Origin: Aurantimonas sp. Leaf443
GTDB taxonomy: Bacteria > Pseudomonadota > Alphaproteobacteria > Rhizobiales > Rhizobiaceae
Assembly (NCBI RefSeq): GCF_001425575.1
Contig: NZ_LMRD01000010.1
Span: forward strand, 121,981-185,980
DNA length: 64,000 nt
Reading direction: 5' to 3'
Below, piece by piece: positions 16,797-27,132 of the stretch (position 1 is its first letter; every line of letters starts with the position of its first letter). The position numbers were made by a program, and so were the translations under genes. The notes under the pieces are model-generated. The model had not been told where the DNA came from and ran no database searches. It was given only the letters and a program-made list of their open reading frames with translations.

Positions 16797-17825
16797 TCAG
16801 CGCAGCGGGCGCTCGCGCGGCAGGGGCACGTCCGCCCGGGGCATGGGCGCGAAGCCGCCGGGCGTCGCGCCCGAATAGGACGAGGCGGTGGCCGGAACGC
16901 CCGTCTCGCGCGCCGGCGGGGCGGCGGCCACCATGGGCTCGCCCGCGCCGCGGCCGGCCGCCGCCAGCACGGTGCGGCAGGCCTTGGGGAGCGCCGCCAT
17001 GGTCAGCGGGGGCTTGGGCTTGAAGGGCTTGGCGCCGGGCTTGGGCGGCTGCAGGGCGACGTTGAACCACCAGCCGAGATCGCCGCAGCCGTCGCCCGTG
17101 CCGGTCGAGGGCTGGTCCTCGCAGCCGACCGAGCCCGGCTGACAGTAGAGCCGCACGTGGAAATGCTCGTTGTGGCCGTAGATCGGGCGCACCTTGTTGA
17201 GATAGGCGCGGTCGCGGCCCGAGGTCTCGCAGAGCTTCTTCTTGACGCCGGGATGGACGAAGACGCGCTGCACCTGCGGGTCCTCGGCGGCCAGCTTGAT
17301 GAGGTCGCGGTAGCGATCGTTCCAGATGCGGTCGTCCACCTCGAACGTGCCCTCGCGCAGCACCGAGCGGAAGGGGAAGGTCTCGCGCGCCTCGCGCGTC
17401 AGGCGCGGGTTCGGCATGGGCTGGAACCAGATATCGGCGTCGAGCCCGATCTGGTGCGAGGCATGGCCGGAGGGCATCGGGCCGCCGCGCGCCATCGACA
17501 TGTCGCCGACGAGAAGGCCCGGCCAGATGCGCCGCTCGGCCGCCTCGCGCGACAGGCGCTCCAGGAAGGCGACGAGCTGGGGATGGCCGTAACGCCGGTC
17601 GCGCGACAGGCGCATGGCCTGCCAGTTCGGGCCGTCCTCGGGCAGCTGCACGCCGCCCGCGAGGCAGCCGCGCGAATAGAAGCCGACGCTCTGCGAGGGC
17701 ATCGCGGCGGCCGTGTGCTGGGCCCCGAAGAGCTCCTTGGCCGGCGGCTCGGCGAAGGCCGGCAGCGCCGTGGCGAGAAGTCCGGCGGCGGCCAGGGCCG
17801 CCCGGACGATCGAAACAGGTTTCAT
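16797..17825 (-). CDS. mepA: Penicillin-insensitive murein DD-endopeptidase
   Basis: A 342-residue secreted protein from ATG 17825 (GGGG 9 bases upstream). Signal peptide about 1-26, then the M74 (LAS-type) peptidase: SHQIGLDADIWF gives the His-x6-Asp zinc site and GHNEHFHVRLYC the second His motif. It cuts D-Ala-mDAP cross-links in peptidoglycan. The C-terminal ~90 residues are Pro/Ala-rich and probably disordered, longer than in E. coli MepA (274 residues). Confidence 0.93.
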   Translation of the reverse strand: MKPVSIVRAALAAAGLLATALPAFAEPPAKELFGAQHTAAAMPSQSVGFYSRGCLAGGVQLPEDGPNWQAMRLSRDRRYGHPQLVAFLERLSREAAERRIWPGLLVGDMSMARGGPMPSGHASHQIGLDADIWFQPMPNPRLTREARETFPFRSVLREGTFEVDDRIWNDRYRDLIKLAAEDPQVQRVFVHPGVKKKLCETSGRDRAYLNKVRPIYGHNEHFHVRLYCQPGSVGCEDQPSTGTGDGCGDLGWWFNVALQPPKPGAKPFKPKPPLTMAALPKACRTVLAAAGRGAGEPMVAAAPPARETGVPATASSYSGATPGGFAPMPRADVPLPRERPLR

Positions 17826-18049
17826 TCTGTGCATCCCCGGCCGACGGAATTGCGCCCGTGCCGGCCGAGCCTAGCAGGGCAGGCGTGGCGCGAGGCTTGT
17901 GCCGGCACTCCCCGCGCTAGGACCAGCGATCCCGCAGCGGCATGGTCGAATTGTGGAGGCGGAGCGCCGCATCTCCCGTTCGCCCATCACGCTCGCGTGC
18001 GGCGCTGCGGCGCGCGTCCGGGACGCGTCGTTTCGAACGCGCGGCGGTC

Positions 18050-19042
18050 TCAGAGGGCGACGGGTTCCCAGGTCCCGCTCTCGCCGGCGCGGAACAGGGC
18101 GTCGATCGCCGCCTGGTTCGCACGGCTCGCCGACAGCGGGAACACCGTCGCGGCCCCGCCGAGCGCGGCATCCGCGAAGGCCTCGGCCTGCAGCCGGTAC
18201 TGGTCGGCATTGGCGAAGCGGTGGATCGTCTGCGTGCCGCGCATGCGGTCGCTGAGGACGACGGTGTCCTCGCCGTAGCGGCCGGGATTGAAGGGGGCCG
18301 TCAGTTCGATCGTGCCGTCCTCGCCGTGGAAGAGCATGGTCTGGCGGTGGGCGAGCTGCGTGGAGACGGTGAAGCCCATCGAGAAGGTCTCGAACTCGGC
18401 CTCGCAGACGCAGAGCCGGTCCGTGCCGAAGGCGGGGTCGCGTTCGATGGCGGCGCGCACGCGCAGCGGTTCGGCGCCGGTGGCAAGGCGCGCCGTCACC
18501 AGCGGATAGACGCCGATGTCGCGCAGCGCGCCGCCGCCGAGCGCGGTCCGGTTGCGCATGTTGGCGGGGTCGACATTGTAGTAGGTGAAGCAGCCCTCGA
18601 CGCGCCGCAGGCGCCCGACGGCCCCGTCCGAGACAAGCCGGCGCACCGCCTGCCATTGCGGATGGTAGAAGACCATGAAGGCCTCCGCCACGAGGACGCC
18701 GCGCGCGCGGGCCGCGGCCTCGATGGCGGCGATCTCGCCGGCCTCCATCGCGATCGGCTTCTCGCACAGGACATGCTTGCCCGCCGCGATCGCCTTCAGC
18801 GTCCAGGCCGCATGGTCGGCGGTCGGCAGCGGCAGGTAGACGGCATCGACCTCGGAACTGTCCAGAAGCGCCTCGTAGCTGCCGAAGACGTGGCGCAGCC
18901 CGTAGGGCGCGGCGATCTCGGCGGCCCGGGCGCGCTCGCGCGAGGCGAGCGCCACGAGGCGGCCGTTGGAGGCGCGCGCGAGCGCCGGCATGACGTGCTC
19001 GCGCGCGATCTTCGCCGTGGAGAGGACGCCCCAGTTCAGCAT
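18050..19042 (-). CDS. Gfo/Idh/MocA family oxidoreductase
   Basis: A 330-residue NAD(P)-dependent oxidoreductase. The Rossmann start WGVLSTAKIAREHVMPA is followed by the family motif GKHVLCEKPIAM (Lys about residue 94) and the C-terminal alpha/beta substrate domain with GGGALRDIGVYPL. Closest in style to sugar or dihydrodiol dehydrogenases; substrate unknown. It starts 31 bp after the pheT stop, so read-through from pheT is possible. Confidence 0.88.
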   Translation of the reverse strand: MLNWGVLSTAKIAREHVMPALARASNGRLVALASRERARAAEIAAPYGLRHVFGSYEALLDSSEVDAVYLPLPTADHAAWTLKAIAAGKHVLCEKPIAMEAGEIAAIEAAARARGVLVAEAFMVFYHPQWQAVRRLVSDGAVGRLRRVEGCFTYYNVDPANMRNRTALGGGALRDIGVYPLVTARLATGAEPLRVRAAIERDPAFGTDRLCVCEAEFETFSMGFTVSTQLAHRQTMLFHGEDGTIELTAPFNPGRYGEDTVVLSDRMRGTQTIHRFANADQYRLQAEAFADAALGGAATVFPLSASRANQAAIDALFRAGESGTWEPVAL

Positions 19043-19073
19043 CGCGGCCCTGCCCTTTCCTGTCGCGCGCCCG

Positions 19074-21530
19074 TCAGGCGCGCAGTCTCGCGCCGGTCGC
19101 CTTCGCCACCTGCGCCACGATCGCCGCCGAGACCTTCTCGAGATCCTCCTCGGTCAGCGTGCGCTCGCTCGGTGAGAGCGTGACCTCGATGGCGACCGAC
19201 TTCTCGTCCGCCCCCATCGCGCCGCCGGTGAAGACGTCGAAGACGCGCACGCCCGTCACGAGCTTGCGGTCGGCGCCCTCGGCCGCGCGCACGATCGACA
19301 GGGCCTCGACGCCGGCGGGCACCACGAAGGCGAAGTCGCGCCGGACCGGCTGGAAGGACGAGAGGGACAGGACCGGCTTGGTGCGCGTCGCCTTGCGCTT
19401 GGCCTCGGGGATCTCGTCGAGGAAGACCTCGAAGCCGCAGAGCGGCCCGCTGGCGCCGAGCGCCTTGAGGACGCGGGGGTGGAACTCGCCGAACTCGGCG
19501 AGAACGGTCTTCGGGCCGAGCTTCAGGCGGCCGGAGCGGCCGGGATGGTACCAGCCGCGCGCCGGCGCCTCCACGGTGAGGCGCTCCACCGGCGCGCCGG
19601 CGGCCTCGAGCGCGGCGATGGCGTCGGCCTTGGCGTCGAAGACGCCGACCGAAGGCGCCGCCCCGTCCCAGGCGCGGCCCGGGCCGGTCAGGGTCGCGGT
19701 GCCGCGGCGCACGCCGCCGGCCACGCGCCTCTGCCCCTCGGGCGCGTCGGAGAGATAGATGCCGGCGACCTCGAAGAGCGCGGCGTCTCCGAAGCCCTTG
19801 GCGGCGTTGCGCTGGGCGGCGGCGATCAGGCCCGGCAGGAGCGAGGGCCGCATGTCCGACATATCGGCGGCGATCGGGTTGACGAGGCGCAGCGCCTCGG
19901 CGCCGCCGCCGAAGGCCTCGGCATGGGCGCGGGGGATGAAGGAATAGGTCACCGCCTCCACCATGCCGCGCACGGCGAGCGCGCGGCGCGCGGCGCGGTC
20001 GCGGATCTGCGCCCGCGTCAGGATGCGCCCGCCGACCGGCGCGAGCCGCGGCAGGGGCTCGGGCGCGATGCGGTCCACCCCGCGCATGCGCATGATCTCC
20101 TCGACGAGATCGGCCTTGCCGTCGATGTCCGGCCGCCAGGAAGGCACGACGAGGCGCACGCGCTCGGGGCTGCCCGCGCCGGTCTCGACGAAGCCGAGGC
20201 GGTTCAGGATCGACAGGCTCTCCTCGCGCGAAACGTCGACGCCCGTCAGGCGCCGCGTCTCGGAGAAGGGGAACTCGACCTCGCGATAGACATGGCCGGC
20301 CTCGCCCACCAGCGCGCCCTCGGCCGGCTGCGGCCGGTTGACAACGACGAGGGGCTCGCTCGGCGTGCCGCCGCACAGGTCCATGACGAGGCGCGTCGCC
20401 AGGTCCAGCCCCGCGCCCATGAAGGCCGGGTCGACGCCGCGCTCGAAACGGTAGCGCGCGTCGGTGACGATGCCGAGCGAACGGCCCGCGCGCGCGATGT
20501 CGAGCGGCTCCCACAGGGCCGATTCGATCAGGACGTCGGTGGTCGTCTCGTCGCAGCCCGAATGCTCGCCGCCCATGATGCCGGCGATGGATTCGGGGCC
20601 GGCCTCGTCGGCGATGACGCAGACCGACGGGTCGAGCGCATGGGTGCGCCCGTCGAGGCCGAGGATCTCCTCGCCCGTCCGCGCCTGGCGCACCACGAGC
20701 GCGCCGGCGACCTTGCGGGCATCGAAGACGTGCAGCGGCCGGCCGCGGTCGAAGGTGACGTAGTTCGTCACGTCCACCAGCGCGTTGATCGGGCGAAGGC
20801 CGATCGCCTTCAGGCGCTTCTGCATCCAGTCCGGCGAGGGACCGTTGGCCACGCCCCGCACGAGGCGCAGCGCGAAGCCGAGGCAGGTGGCGCTCTCCAC
20901 GCGCAGCTCGACCGGGCAGGCGCCCTGCCCGGCGACCGGCTCCACCGCGCCCGGCTTCAGCGTGCCGAGGCCGGAGGCGGCCAGATCGCGCGCGATGCCG
21001 TAGACGCCGGTCGCGTCGGGATGGTTGGGCGTCAGGTTGATCTCGATCACGGGATCGGCGAGGCCGGCATAGTCGGCGAAGGGCGTGCCGACGGGCGCGT
21101 CCTCCGGCAGGTCGATGATGCCATTGTGCTCGTCGGAGAGCTCGAGCTCGCGCTCCGAGCACATCATGCCGTGGGACTCCACGCCCCGGATCTTGCCGAT
21201 GCCGAGCGTGACGTCGAGGCCGGGCACGTGGGTGCCGGGCAGGCCGAGCACGCCCACGAGCCCCGCCCGCGCGTTCGGCGCGCCGCACACGACCTGCAGC
21301 GGCCTGCCGCCGTTCACGTCCGGCCCCGCGTCGACGGTGAGGACCTGCAGCTTGTCGGCGTCCGGATGGCGCTCCGCCGTCAGCACCCGCGCGATGCGGA
21401 AGGGCCGCATCGCCGCGCCGTCGTCGATCGCCTCCACCTCGAGCCCGATCATCGTCAGGCGCTCGGCGATCTCGGCGAGGCCCGCGTCGGTCTCGAGATG
21501 GTCCTTCAGCCAGGAGAGGGTGAATTTCAT
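19074..21530 (-). CDS. pheT: Phenylalanine--tRNA ligase beta subunit
   Basis: An 818-residue subunit starting [15 protein letters not shown] at 21530. Domain order as usual: tRNA-bind/OB domain (about 40-150), B3/B4 editing region ([25 protein letters not shown]), B5 domain, catalytic-like core and C-terminal ferredoxin-fold anticodon-binding domain (VSLSS... [16 protein letters not shown]). It pairs with PheS as an alpha2-beta2 enzyme. Unusually it is 2.6 kb from pheS, with a membrane protein and a GGDEF-EAL gene between them. Confidence 0.96.
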   Translation of the reverse strand: MKFTLSWLKDHLETDAGLAEIAERLTMIGLEVEAIDDGAAMRPFRIARVLTAERHPDADKLQVLTVDAGPDVNGGRPLQVVCGAPNARAGLVGVLGLPGTHVPGLDVTLGIGKIRGVESHGMMCSERELELSDEHNGIIDLPEDAPVGTPFADYAGLADPVIEINLTPNHPDATGVYGIARDLAASGLGTLKPGAVEPVAGQGACPVELRVESATCLGFALRLVRGVANGPSPDWMQKRLKAIGLRPINALVDVTNYVTFDRGRPLHVFDARKVAGALVVRQARTGEEILGLDGRTHALDPSVCVIADEAGPESIAGIMGGEHSGCDETTTDVLIESALWEPLDIARAGRSLGIVTDARYRFERGVDPAFMGAGLDLATRLVMDLCGGTPSEPLVVVNRPQPAEGALVGEAGHVYREVEFPFSETRRLTGVDVSREESLSILNRLGFVETGAGSPERVRLVVPSWRPDIDGKADLVEEIMRMRGVDRIAPEPLPRLAPVGGRILTRAQIRDRAARRALAVRGMVEAVTYSFIPRAHAEAFGGGAEALRLVNPIAADMSDMRPSLLPGLIAAAQRNAAKGFGDAALFEVAGIYLSDAPEGQRRVAGGVRRGTATLTGPGRAWDGAAPSVGVFDAKADAIAALEAAGAPVERLTVEAPARGWYHPGRSGRLKLGPKTVLAEFGEFHPRVLKALGASGPLCGFEVFLDEIPEAKRKATRTKPVLSLSSFQPVRRDFAFVVPAGVEALSIVRAAEGADRKLVTGVRVFDVFTGGAMGADEKSVAIEVTLSPSERTLTEEDLEKVSAAIVAQVAKATGARLRA

Positions 21531-21632
21531 GTCTTGGACCTTCCGCCACGTTCGCGAACGCGGCTCTGCTTGTGCGCTTTGGCTGACGCTCCTAGCCGCC
21601 GAGCGGGCCAAAGGGCAAGCGCGGCCTTCTCG

Positions 21633-22052
21633 TCATTGCGGCGGAAAGGACCCGCCGCCCCCGGGCGCGGCCTCCGACACCGCCTCGCGCACGGCCGCGT
21701 TCGAGAGGACGAAGCGGTAGGTGAGGAGGGAGACGACGGAGAAGGCGGTGTAGAGGAGGAGGACGGTCGTGGTGGCGAGCGGCACGTCGTAGGAGAAGAG
21801 GACGATGACCGTGGGCAGGAGGACGCCCGTGAAGAAGGCGGCGAGCGCGGCCGGCGTCTGCGGCAGGAGGCGGTACCAGACGGCGTAGAGCGCGACGGTC
21901 ACGATCGCCAGCGCCGCGCGGCCGAGCGAGACGGTGAGGGCGAAGAAGTCGCCGTCCGCGAAGAGCCAGTGCAGGGCGTTGACGACGAGAAGGCCGATCG
22001 CCGCGCCGCACAGGACGGCGATCGATTCCATGAGAAGGCTGCGCGGTGACAT
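21633..22052 (-). CDS. Hypothetical four-helix membrane protein
   Basis: A 139-residue protein with four clear hydrophobic segments (about 8-30, 42-60, 67-85, 92-112) and a Gly-rich polar tail. No family is recognised. It lies between the GGDEF-EAL gene (57-bp gap) and pheT (102-bp gap), all on the same strand, so the four may share a transcript with pheS. Confidence 0.7.
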   Translation of the reverse strand: MSPRSLLMESIAVLCGAAIGLLVVNALHWLFADGDFFALTVSLGRAALAIVTVALYAVWYRLLPQTPAALAAFFTGVLLPTVIVLFSYDVPLATTTVLLLYTAFSVVSLLTYRFVLSNAAVREAVSEAAPGGGGSFPPQ

Positions 22053-22109
22053 CCTGGCCCTTTCGCCCGTGCGGTCGCAGGAGGGAAAGCAGGGCGCGCA
22101 GGCGCAAGT

Positions 22110-23927
22110 TCAAGCCCCGGCGGGCGTCTCGCGGTGCGCGGCCGGCGAAGGGGCGGCGGCGGCGCGCAGCATCCCTTCGATCTCGGCGCGCGGCTTCGGG
22201 CGGCTGATGAGGTAGCCCTGCACCTGCGAGAGCCCTTCGGCCCGGGCCAGGTCGAGCTGCTCGGCCGTCTCCACGCCCTCGACGAGCGTCGTGATGCCGA
22301 GGCTGACGCCGAGCCCGGCCACCGCGCGGATGATGGCGAGCGCGTCGGCGCTCGTCTCGGCGTCCTTCATGAAGGAGCGGTCGATCTTGATCTTGTCGAT
22401 GGGGAAGCGGCGCAGGTAGCTCAGCGAGGAATAGCCCGTGCCGAAGTCGTCCATCGCGAAACGGATGCCGGCCGCCTTCAGCGCCGCGATGTTGCGCGCC
22501 GTCGCCTCGCTCTCGTCGAGAATCGCGCTCTCGGTGATCTCGATCTCCAGCCGCGCGGCGGCAAGCCCGGTCTGCGCGAGGGTTTCGAACACGGTCTGCG
22601 CGAAGCCGGCCTGCTGGAGCTGCATGCTGGAGACGTTGACCGCCACCGCGATCTCGTCCGGCCAGTGGCTCGCATCGGCGCAGGCCCGGCGCAGCACCCA
22701 TTCGCCGAGAGAAACGATGAGGCCGATCTCCTCGGCGACGGGAATGAACGTCGCGGGGGACACGAGCCCGCGCTCGGGATGGTTCCAGCGCACCAGCGCC
22801 TCCATGCCCACGATCCGGTCGCCGGCCAGTTCCACCAGCGGCTGGTAGTGCAGCTCGAAGGCGTCCGTGGCGAGCGCCTCGTGCAGGTCGCTCTCCAGCG
22901 CCCGCCGCAGGCGCGCGCTCTCGGACATGGCGGGATCGAAGACGCGGACCTGGCCGCGGCCCGAGGCCTTGGCGTGGCGCAGGGCGAGGTCGGCGTCGAG
23001 GATGAGCCGCTCGATGTCGCCCAGCCCCCCGCGCACGGTCTCGAGGCCGATGCTGACGCCGATCTCCACGAACCCGCCCGAGGTCTCGAAGGGCCGCGCG
23101 ATGGCGGCCACGAGCGCCTGCGCCCGCGCCATCACCTCCGCCTCGCTGCGCGCGCGCATCAGGATGGCGAACTCGTCGCCGCCCATCCGCGCGATCGCAG
23201 AGCCCGGCCGCACGCCCATGCGCAGCCGCTCGGCGACGGCGCGCAGCAGCTCGTCGCCGAGCGCATGGCCATAGGTGTCGTTGACGAACTTGAACCGGTC
23301 GAGATCGAGAGAGAGCAGCGCGACGACCGGGCGCTTGGGATCGGCCGGGCGCAGGAGCGCGTGGTCCCCCTCGCGAAAGGTGCGGGAGTTGAGGAGATCG
23401 GTGAGCCCGTCGTGGCGGGCGAGATGGGCGATGCGCGCCTCGCTGCGGCGCTGCGCGGTCACGTCCTCGAAGGTGGAGACCCAGCCGCCGCCGTCCATCG
23501 AGCGGTAGAGGATGGAGAGGACGCGCCCGTCGGCGAGTTCGCGCAGCACCGGCTGCCCGGTCTCCCCGCCGAGCGCGGTCAGCGTGCCGAGCCGCAGCTG
23601 GTCGAGCGTGACGCCGGCCGGGTAGCAGCCGTTCCGCAGGAGGACGCGGCAGACCTCGGTCTGCGTCATGCCGAAGGACAGGCTGCCGGCGGGCAGGCCG
23701 AAGAGCTCGTGATAGCGGTGATTGCAGACGACGAGCTGCTCCTCGGCGTCGAACATGCACAGGCCCTGGCTCATGTTGGCGAGCGCGGCCTCGAACCGGC
23801 GGACCTGCTCGAACAGCCGGTCGCTGACGCTCGACGCCGTGCCGTGCGGCCGGCTCTGGGCGCCCGGGAAGCCGGTGCCCGGCGCGAGCGCCTGCAGGGC
23901 ATCCGCCTTCCACAAGGGTACAGTCAT
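22110..23927 (-). CDS. PAS-GGDEF-EAL cyclic-di-GMP signalling protein
   Basis: A 605-residue cytosolic protein from ATG 23927 (GGGAG upstream). PAS domain about 40-155 (MSQGLCMFDAEEQLVVCNHRY, a PAS-7 style), GGDEF domain 165-330 with an intact GGDEF at 249-253, EAL domain 345-590 with EALVRW at 376-381 and DDFGTGYSS at 493-501. It could make and break c-di-GMP, switching motility and biofilm; which activity dominates cannot be told. No membrane helix. Position between pheS and pheT is odd. Confidence 0.92.
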   Translation of the reverse strand: MTVPLWKADALQALAPGTGFPGAQSRPHGTASSVSDRLFEQVRRFEAALANMSQGLCMFDAEEQLVVCNHRYHELFGLPAGSLSFGMTQTEVCRVLLRNGCYPAGVTLDQLRLGTLTALGGETGQPVLRELADGRVLSILYRSMDGGGWVSTFEDVTAQRRSEARIAHLARHDGLTDLLNSRTFREGDHALLRPADPKRPVVALLSLDLDRFKFVNDTYGHALGDELLRAVAERLRMGVRPGSAIARMGGDEFAILMRARSEAEVMARAQALVAAIARPFETSGGFVEIGVSIGLETVRGGLGDIERLILDADLALRHAKASGRGQVRVFDPAMSESARLRRALESDLHEALATDAFELHYQPLVELAGDRIVGMEALVRWNHPERGLVSPATFIPVAEEIGLIVSLGEWVLRRACADASHWPDEIAVAVNVSSMQLQQAGFAQTVFETLAQTGLAAARLEIEITESAILDESEATARNIAALKAAGIRFAMDDFGTGYSSLSYLRRFPIDKIKIDRSFMKDAETSADALAIIRAVAGLGVSLGITTLVEGVETAEQLDLARAEGLSQVQGYLISRPKPRAEIEGMLRAAAAPSPAAHRETPAGA

Positions 23928-24100
23928 CACCGCTCTCCCGAGACCCCGAGGCGCATGGGCACGGTGTGTGCGCAGGCGCTCGGCACGCACAGGGTGCGGC
24001 AGGACCCGTTGACGCCGCGTGAATCGCGGCGCCAATCTTGCTCTCGGCCGCGCGATGCTCGGCGGGCGCCGCTGACAATAAGCACGACTGCCATTGATGA

Positions 24101-24116
24101 CAGGTTAAGCAACCTG
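24101..24116. promoter_or_regulatory. Palindromic operator candidate upstream of the GGDEF-EAL gene
   Basis: Perfect 6-bp arms CAGGTT-AAGC-AACCTG in an AT-richer patch, 174 bases before the GGDEF-EAL start and 38 bases after the pheS stop. Could be a repressor site; no regulator is identified. Confidence 0.3.
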
Positions 24117-24153
24117 CCGCCCTTTTCGGCAGCGACCGGCCGGCGCGATGGAC

Positions 24154-25254
24154 TCAGCCGCTCAGGCCGCCGAACAGCGTCGGCATGTCGAGCGGGCGGA
24201 AGCCGTAACGCTCCAGCCAGCGGATGTCGGCCTCGAAGAAGGCCCGCAGGTCCGGCATGCCGTATTTCAGCATGGCGATGCGGTCGATGCCCATGCCCCA
24301 GGCGAAGCCCTGGTACACGTCCGGGTCCAGCCCGCCGGCGCGCAGCACGTTGGGATGGACCATGCCGCAGCCCAGGATCTCCATCCAGTCCGAGCCCTCG
24401 CCGAAGCGCACCTCGCCGGGCCGCGAGCGGTCGCACTGGATATCGACCTCAAGGCTCGGCTCGGTGAAGGGGAAGAAGGACGGGCGGAAGCGCATGTTCA
24501 GGGCGGGCACCTCGAAGAAGGCCTTGCAGAACTCCTCCAGCACCCACTTCATGTTGGCGATGGTCGCGCCCTTGTCGACGACGAGCCCCTCCACCTGGTG
24601 GAACATCGGCGAATGGGTGGCGTCCGAATCCTGCCGGTAGGTCTTGCCGGGGATGACGATGCGGATCGGCGGCTCGCTCGTCTCCATCGTGCGGATCTGT
24701 ACGGGCGAGGTGTGGGTGCGCAGCACCTTGCGCTCGCCGGCCGCGTCCGGCTGCAGGAAGAACGTGTCGTGCATCTCGCGGGCGGGATGGCCCACGGGGA
24801 AGTTGAGGGCGGTGAAATTGTAGTGGTCGGTCTCGATGTCCGGCCCCTCGGCGATCGAGAAGCCCATGTCGGCGAAGATCGCGGCGATCTCCTCGATGAC
24901 CTGGCTGATCGGATGGATGCGCCCGCGCGCGGCGGGGCTCGAGCGCACCGGCAGCGACACGTCGAGCGTCTCGGCGGCGAGGCGCGCCTCGGTCGCCGCC
25001 TCCGCCAGCGTCTCGCGGCGGGCGAGGATGGCGCCCTGCACGCGGTCGCGCAGGCCGTTGAGACGGGGGCCCGCCTCCTTGCGCTCGTCTTGCGTCATCT
25101 TGCCGAGGCCCTTCAGCGCCTCGGAGATGCGGCCCTTCTTGCCGAGTTCCTGGATGCGGATCGCCTCCAGCGCCGCCTCGTCGGCCGCCGCCTCGATGGC
25201 GGCGACGATCTCGGCCTCGGAAATCGCCGCTTCGGGTGTCGCGATGTCGCTCAA
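24154..25254 (-). CDS. pheS: Phenylalanine--tRNA ligase alpha subunit
   Basis: A 366-residue class II aminoacyl-tRNA synthetase subunit. N-terminal coiled coil (about 1-95), then the catalytic core with motif 2 ([20 protein letters not shown]), [12 protein letters not shown] and motif 3 [14 protein letters not shown]. The start is TTG at 25254, supported by GGAG 6 bases upstream; no in-frame ATG or GTG is as well placed. It follows the rplT terminator, so it has its own promoter. Confidence 0.96.
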   Translation of the reverse strand: MSDIATPEAAISEAEIVAAIEAAADEAALEAIRIQELGKKGRISEALKGLGKMTQDERKEAGPRLNGLRDRVQGAILARRETLAEAATEARLAAETLDVSLPVRSSPAARGRIHPISQVIEEIAAIFADMGFSIAEGPDIETDHYNFTALNFPVGHPAREMHDTFFLQPDAAGERKVLRTHTSPVQIRTMETSEPPIRIVIPGKTYRQDSDATHSPMFHQVEGLVVDKGATIANMKWVLEEFCKAFFEVPALNMRFRPSFFPFTEPSLEVDIQCDRSRPGEVRFGEGSDWMEILGCGMVHPNVLRAGGLDPDVYQGFAWGMGIDRIAMLKYGMPDLRAFFEADIRWLERYGFRPLDMPTLFGGLSG

Positions 25255-25363
25255 GCGTTCACTCCTGCCGTCCCGGCCTCGCGCCGGCCGACGCTGCGAC
25301 CGGGAAGACCCTCGCCGGCTCGTCTAGACCATTGCGCCGCGCCAAGGGAAGCGGGCGCCCAAC

Positions 25364-25400
25364 GAAAAGGCCCGCCCCGGACGGTGCCGGCGCGGGCCTT
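25364..25400 (-). terminator. Intrinsic terminator after rplT
   Basis: AAGGCCCGC...GCGGGCCTT stem (25367-25400, 6-base loop) 51 bases after the rplT stop, followed on the minus strand by TTTTCGTT. It separates rpmI-rplT from pheS. Confidence 0.8.
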
Positions 25401-25451
25401 GGGATCGGTTCGAAGGCGCCGCTTGAGGCGACGCCCCGGCCGCGCGTCGCC

Positions 25452-25871
25452 TCAGGCGGCGCGCTTCTCGCCGACGGCGCGCTCGTAGGCGCCCTCGAAC
25501 TGGCCTTCCTTGAGATAGTCGAGCGAGGCCTTGGCCTGCGCGACCAGGGCCGCGAAGGCCTCCGGCTCGTGGATGGCGATGTCGGACAGAACCTTGCGGT
25601 CCACCTCGATGCCGGCCTTGTTCAGGCCGTCGATGAAGCGGGCATAGGTGAAGCCGTGCTCGCGGACGGCGGCGTTGATGCGCTGCACCCAGAGGGCGCG
25701 GAAGTTGCGCTTCTTGACGCGGCGGTCGCGCGTGGCGAACTGCTTGGACCGATCGACGGCCGCCTTGGCGGCGCGGATCGTGTTCTTGCGGCGGCCGTAG
25801 AAGCCCTTGGCGGCCTTCAGGACCTTCTTGTGCTTGGCGTGGGACGTGACGCCCCGCTTGACGCGTGCCAT
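25452..25871 (-). CDS. rplT: 50S ribosomal protein L20
   Basis: A 139-residue basic protein starting [16 protein letters not shown], with the family core [21 protein letters not shown]. It binds 23S rRNA early in large-subunit assembly. The Ala/Glu-rich tail (from ~115) makes it about 20 residues longer than E. coli L20, as is common in Rhizobiales. Second gene of rpmI-rplT, 36 bp after rpmI. Confidence 0.97.
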   Translation of the reverse strand: MARVKRGVTSHAKHKKVLKAAKGFYGRRKNTIRAAKAAVDRSKQFATRDRRVKKRNFRALWVQRINAAVREHGFTYARFIDGLNKAGIEVDRKVLSDIAIHEPEAFAALVAQAKASLDYLKEGQFEGAYERAVGEKRAA

Positions 25872-25907
25872 GATCTAAACTCCTTCAGACTTGTCCTGCC
25901 GGCCCGC

Positions 25908-26108
25908 TCAGCGGTGATACGGCATGTAGATCTTGACGATGCGCTCGTCGGGCTTCGAAAGGATCATCGTGCCGCGCGCATCGCGGATGAAGTCATTGGA
26001 ACGCTTGATCATGCCGTGGCGCTTGCCGGCGGCCCCTGCCTTGATATGGCCGTTGGCCGTGGCGCGGAAGCGCTTCTTGGCCGCAGCCTTGGTCTTCATC
26101 TTGGGCAT
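25908..26108 (-). CDS. rpmI: 50S ribosomal protein L35
   Basis: A 66-residue basic protein ([20 protein letters not shown]...) of normal length. GAGGAG lies 7-12 bases before the ATG. First gene of the rpmI-rplT operon, with a likely sigma-70 promoter about 140 bases upstream and thus a fairly long leader. Confidence 0.97.
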   Translation of the reverse strand: MPKMKTKAAAKKRFRATANGHIKAGAAGKRHGMIKRSNDFIRDARGTMILSKPDERIVKIYMPYHR

Positions 26109-26254
26109 TTTGCTCTCCTCAGGTTCAAGGATCGCGACCGGCCGGGACGGCGTTGAAGCCGACCTGCCTCTCCGGTTGGATACGGGGACGTCGCGATAGC
26201 ATTCGGAACCGCCACGGCATGCCCTGCCGGACGGCTCTCCACTTCGACGTGGCG

Positions 26255-26283
26255 CTTATAGGGGGCGAACGCTCCGAAGGCAA
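26255..26283 (-). promoter_or_regulatory. Sigma-70-type promoter of rpmI-rplT
   Basis: On the minus strand TTGCCT (26283-26278) and TATAAG (26260-26255) are 17 bases apart. The leader to rpmI would be about 140 bases. Confidence 0.6.
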
Positions 26284-26410
26284 CCGATCTCGCCGTTTCG
26301 CCCTAGGGTGGAAAAAATCGTCACCGCACTCGCCACTTCCCCCATCTGGGGGATGCGCGTGCGCCCGGCGCCGTGCTCCTCTATGCTCGCACACCTCTCG
26401 GGCTCCGACG

Positions 26411-26941
26411 ATGACGATCATTGACTTCCCCTCCCGCCCCAAGACCGGTCTCGATCCCGTGCCCGCCTCGACGGTGGCGGGGGATGGGGGCGGGACGTGG
26501 CCCGTCGTCGAGCACCGCGACCTGTCGCGCCTCATCTCCACCTGGGACAATGCCGATATCGGCATGGCGCTTCTCGACGAGCAGCTGCGCGTCGTCGCCG
26601 CCAACGTCACCGGCGAGGATCTCCTGTCCACCCGCTCGCATTTCTTCCCGCTGACGCCCGGCGCCCGGCTGCGGCCGACGCAGGAGGAGGACGCGGAGCG
26701 CCTGCGCCTGGCCGCCGACCGGCTGGCCTTCTGCGCGGCGGCGATCCAGACGCTGGATCTCGGCGCCTCGCCCCACGGCCTCAGGCTCACGCTGCGGCGC
26801 CTCGGGCCGATCGCGCTCGACCGCCTGTCGCGCACGGGCGCCAGCCGCGCCGCCCGCCTTCCCAGCGCCCGCCTCCTCGCCACGCTGCGCGCCGAGCGGG
26901 CGGCGGAAGGCGAGCGCGGCGTCGCGGCCCTGACGGCCTGA
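26411..26941 (+). CDS. Hypothetical protein, possibly PAS-like
   Basis: A 176-residue protein from ATG 26411; no strong ribosome binding site. The segment LISTWDNADIGMALLDEQLRVVAANVTGEDLL (about residues 40-72) resembles the first strands of a PAS domain, while the rest is Arg/Ala/Leu-rich and helical with no output domain. It is divergent from rpmI and convergent with infC. May be a degraded sensor or a real small protein. Confidence 0.45.
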   Translation: MTIIDFPSRPKTGLDPVPASTVAGDGGGTWPVVEHRDLSRLISTWDNADIGMALLDEQLRVVAANVTGEDLLSTRSHFFPLTPGARLRPTQEEDAERLRLAADRLAFCAAAIQTLDLGASPHGLRLTLRRLGPIALDRLSRTGASRAARLPSARLLATLRAERAAEGERGVAALTA

Positions 26942-27066
26942 GGACCGGCGCGCCGCGCCCCGTCCGGCCGCATCGCGAAGGTCTCCGTCGCCCGCCCACT
27001 GCGGCGAGGTCACCCGCTGCGGCTGCGATCCCTCCCGGTCCGCCCCCGTCCCGGATGCCGCGCATG

Positions 27067-27097
27067 AAAAAGCCGCCCCGGCAGTGCCGAGGCGGCT
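27067..27097 (-). terminator. Intrinsic terminator of infC
   Basis: Stem AGCCGCCCCGGC / GCCGAGGCGGCT with a 3-base loop (27071-27097), followed on the minus strand by TTTTT, 36 bases after the infC stop. Confidence 0.85.
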
Positions 27098-27132
27098 CGA
27101 AGCGATGATCGAGGGAGGGGCGGAGCGCGGCC

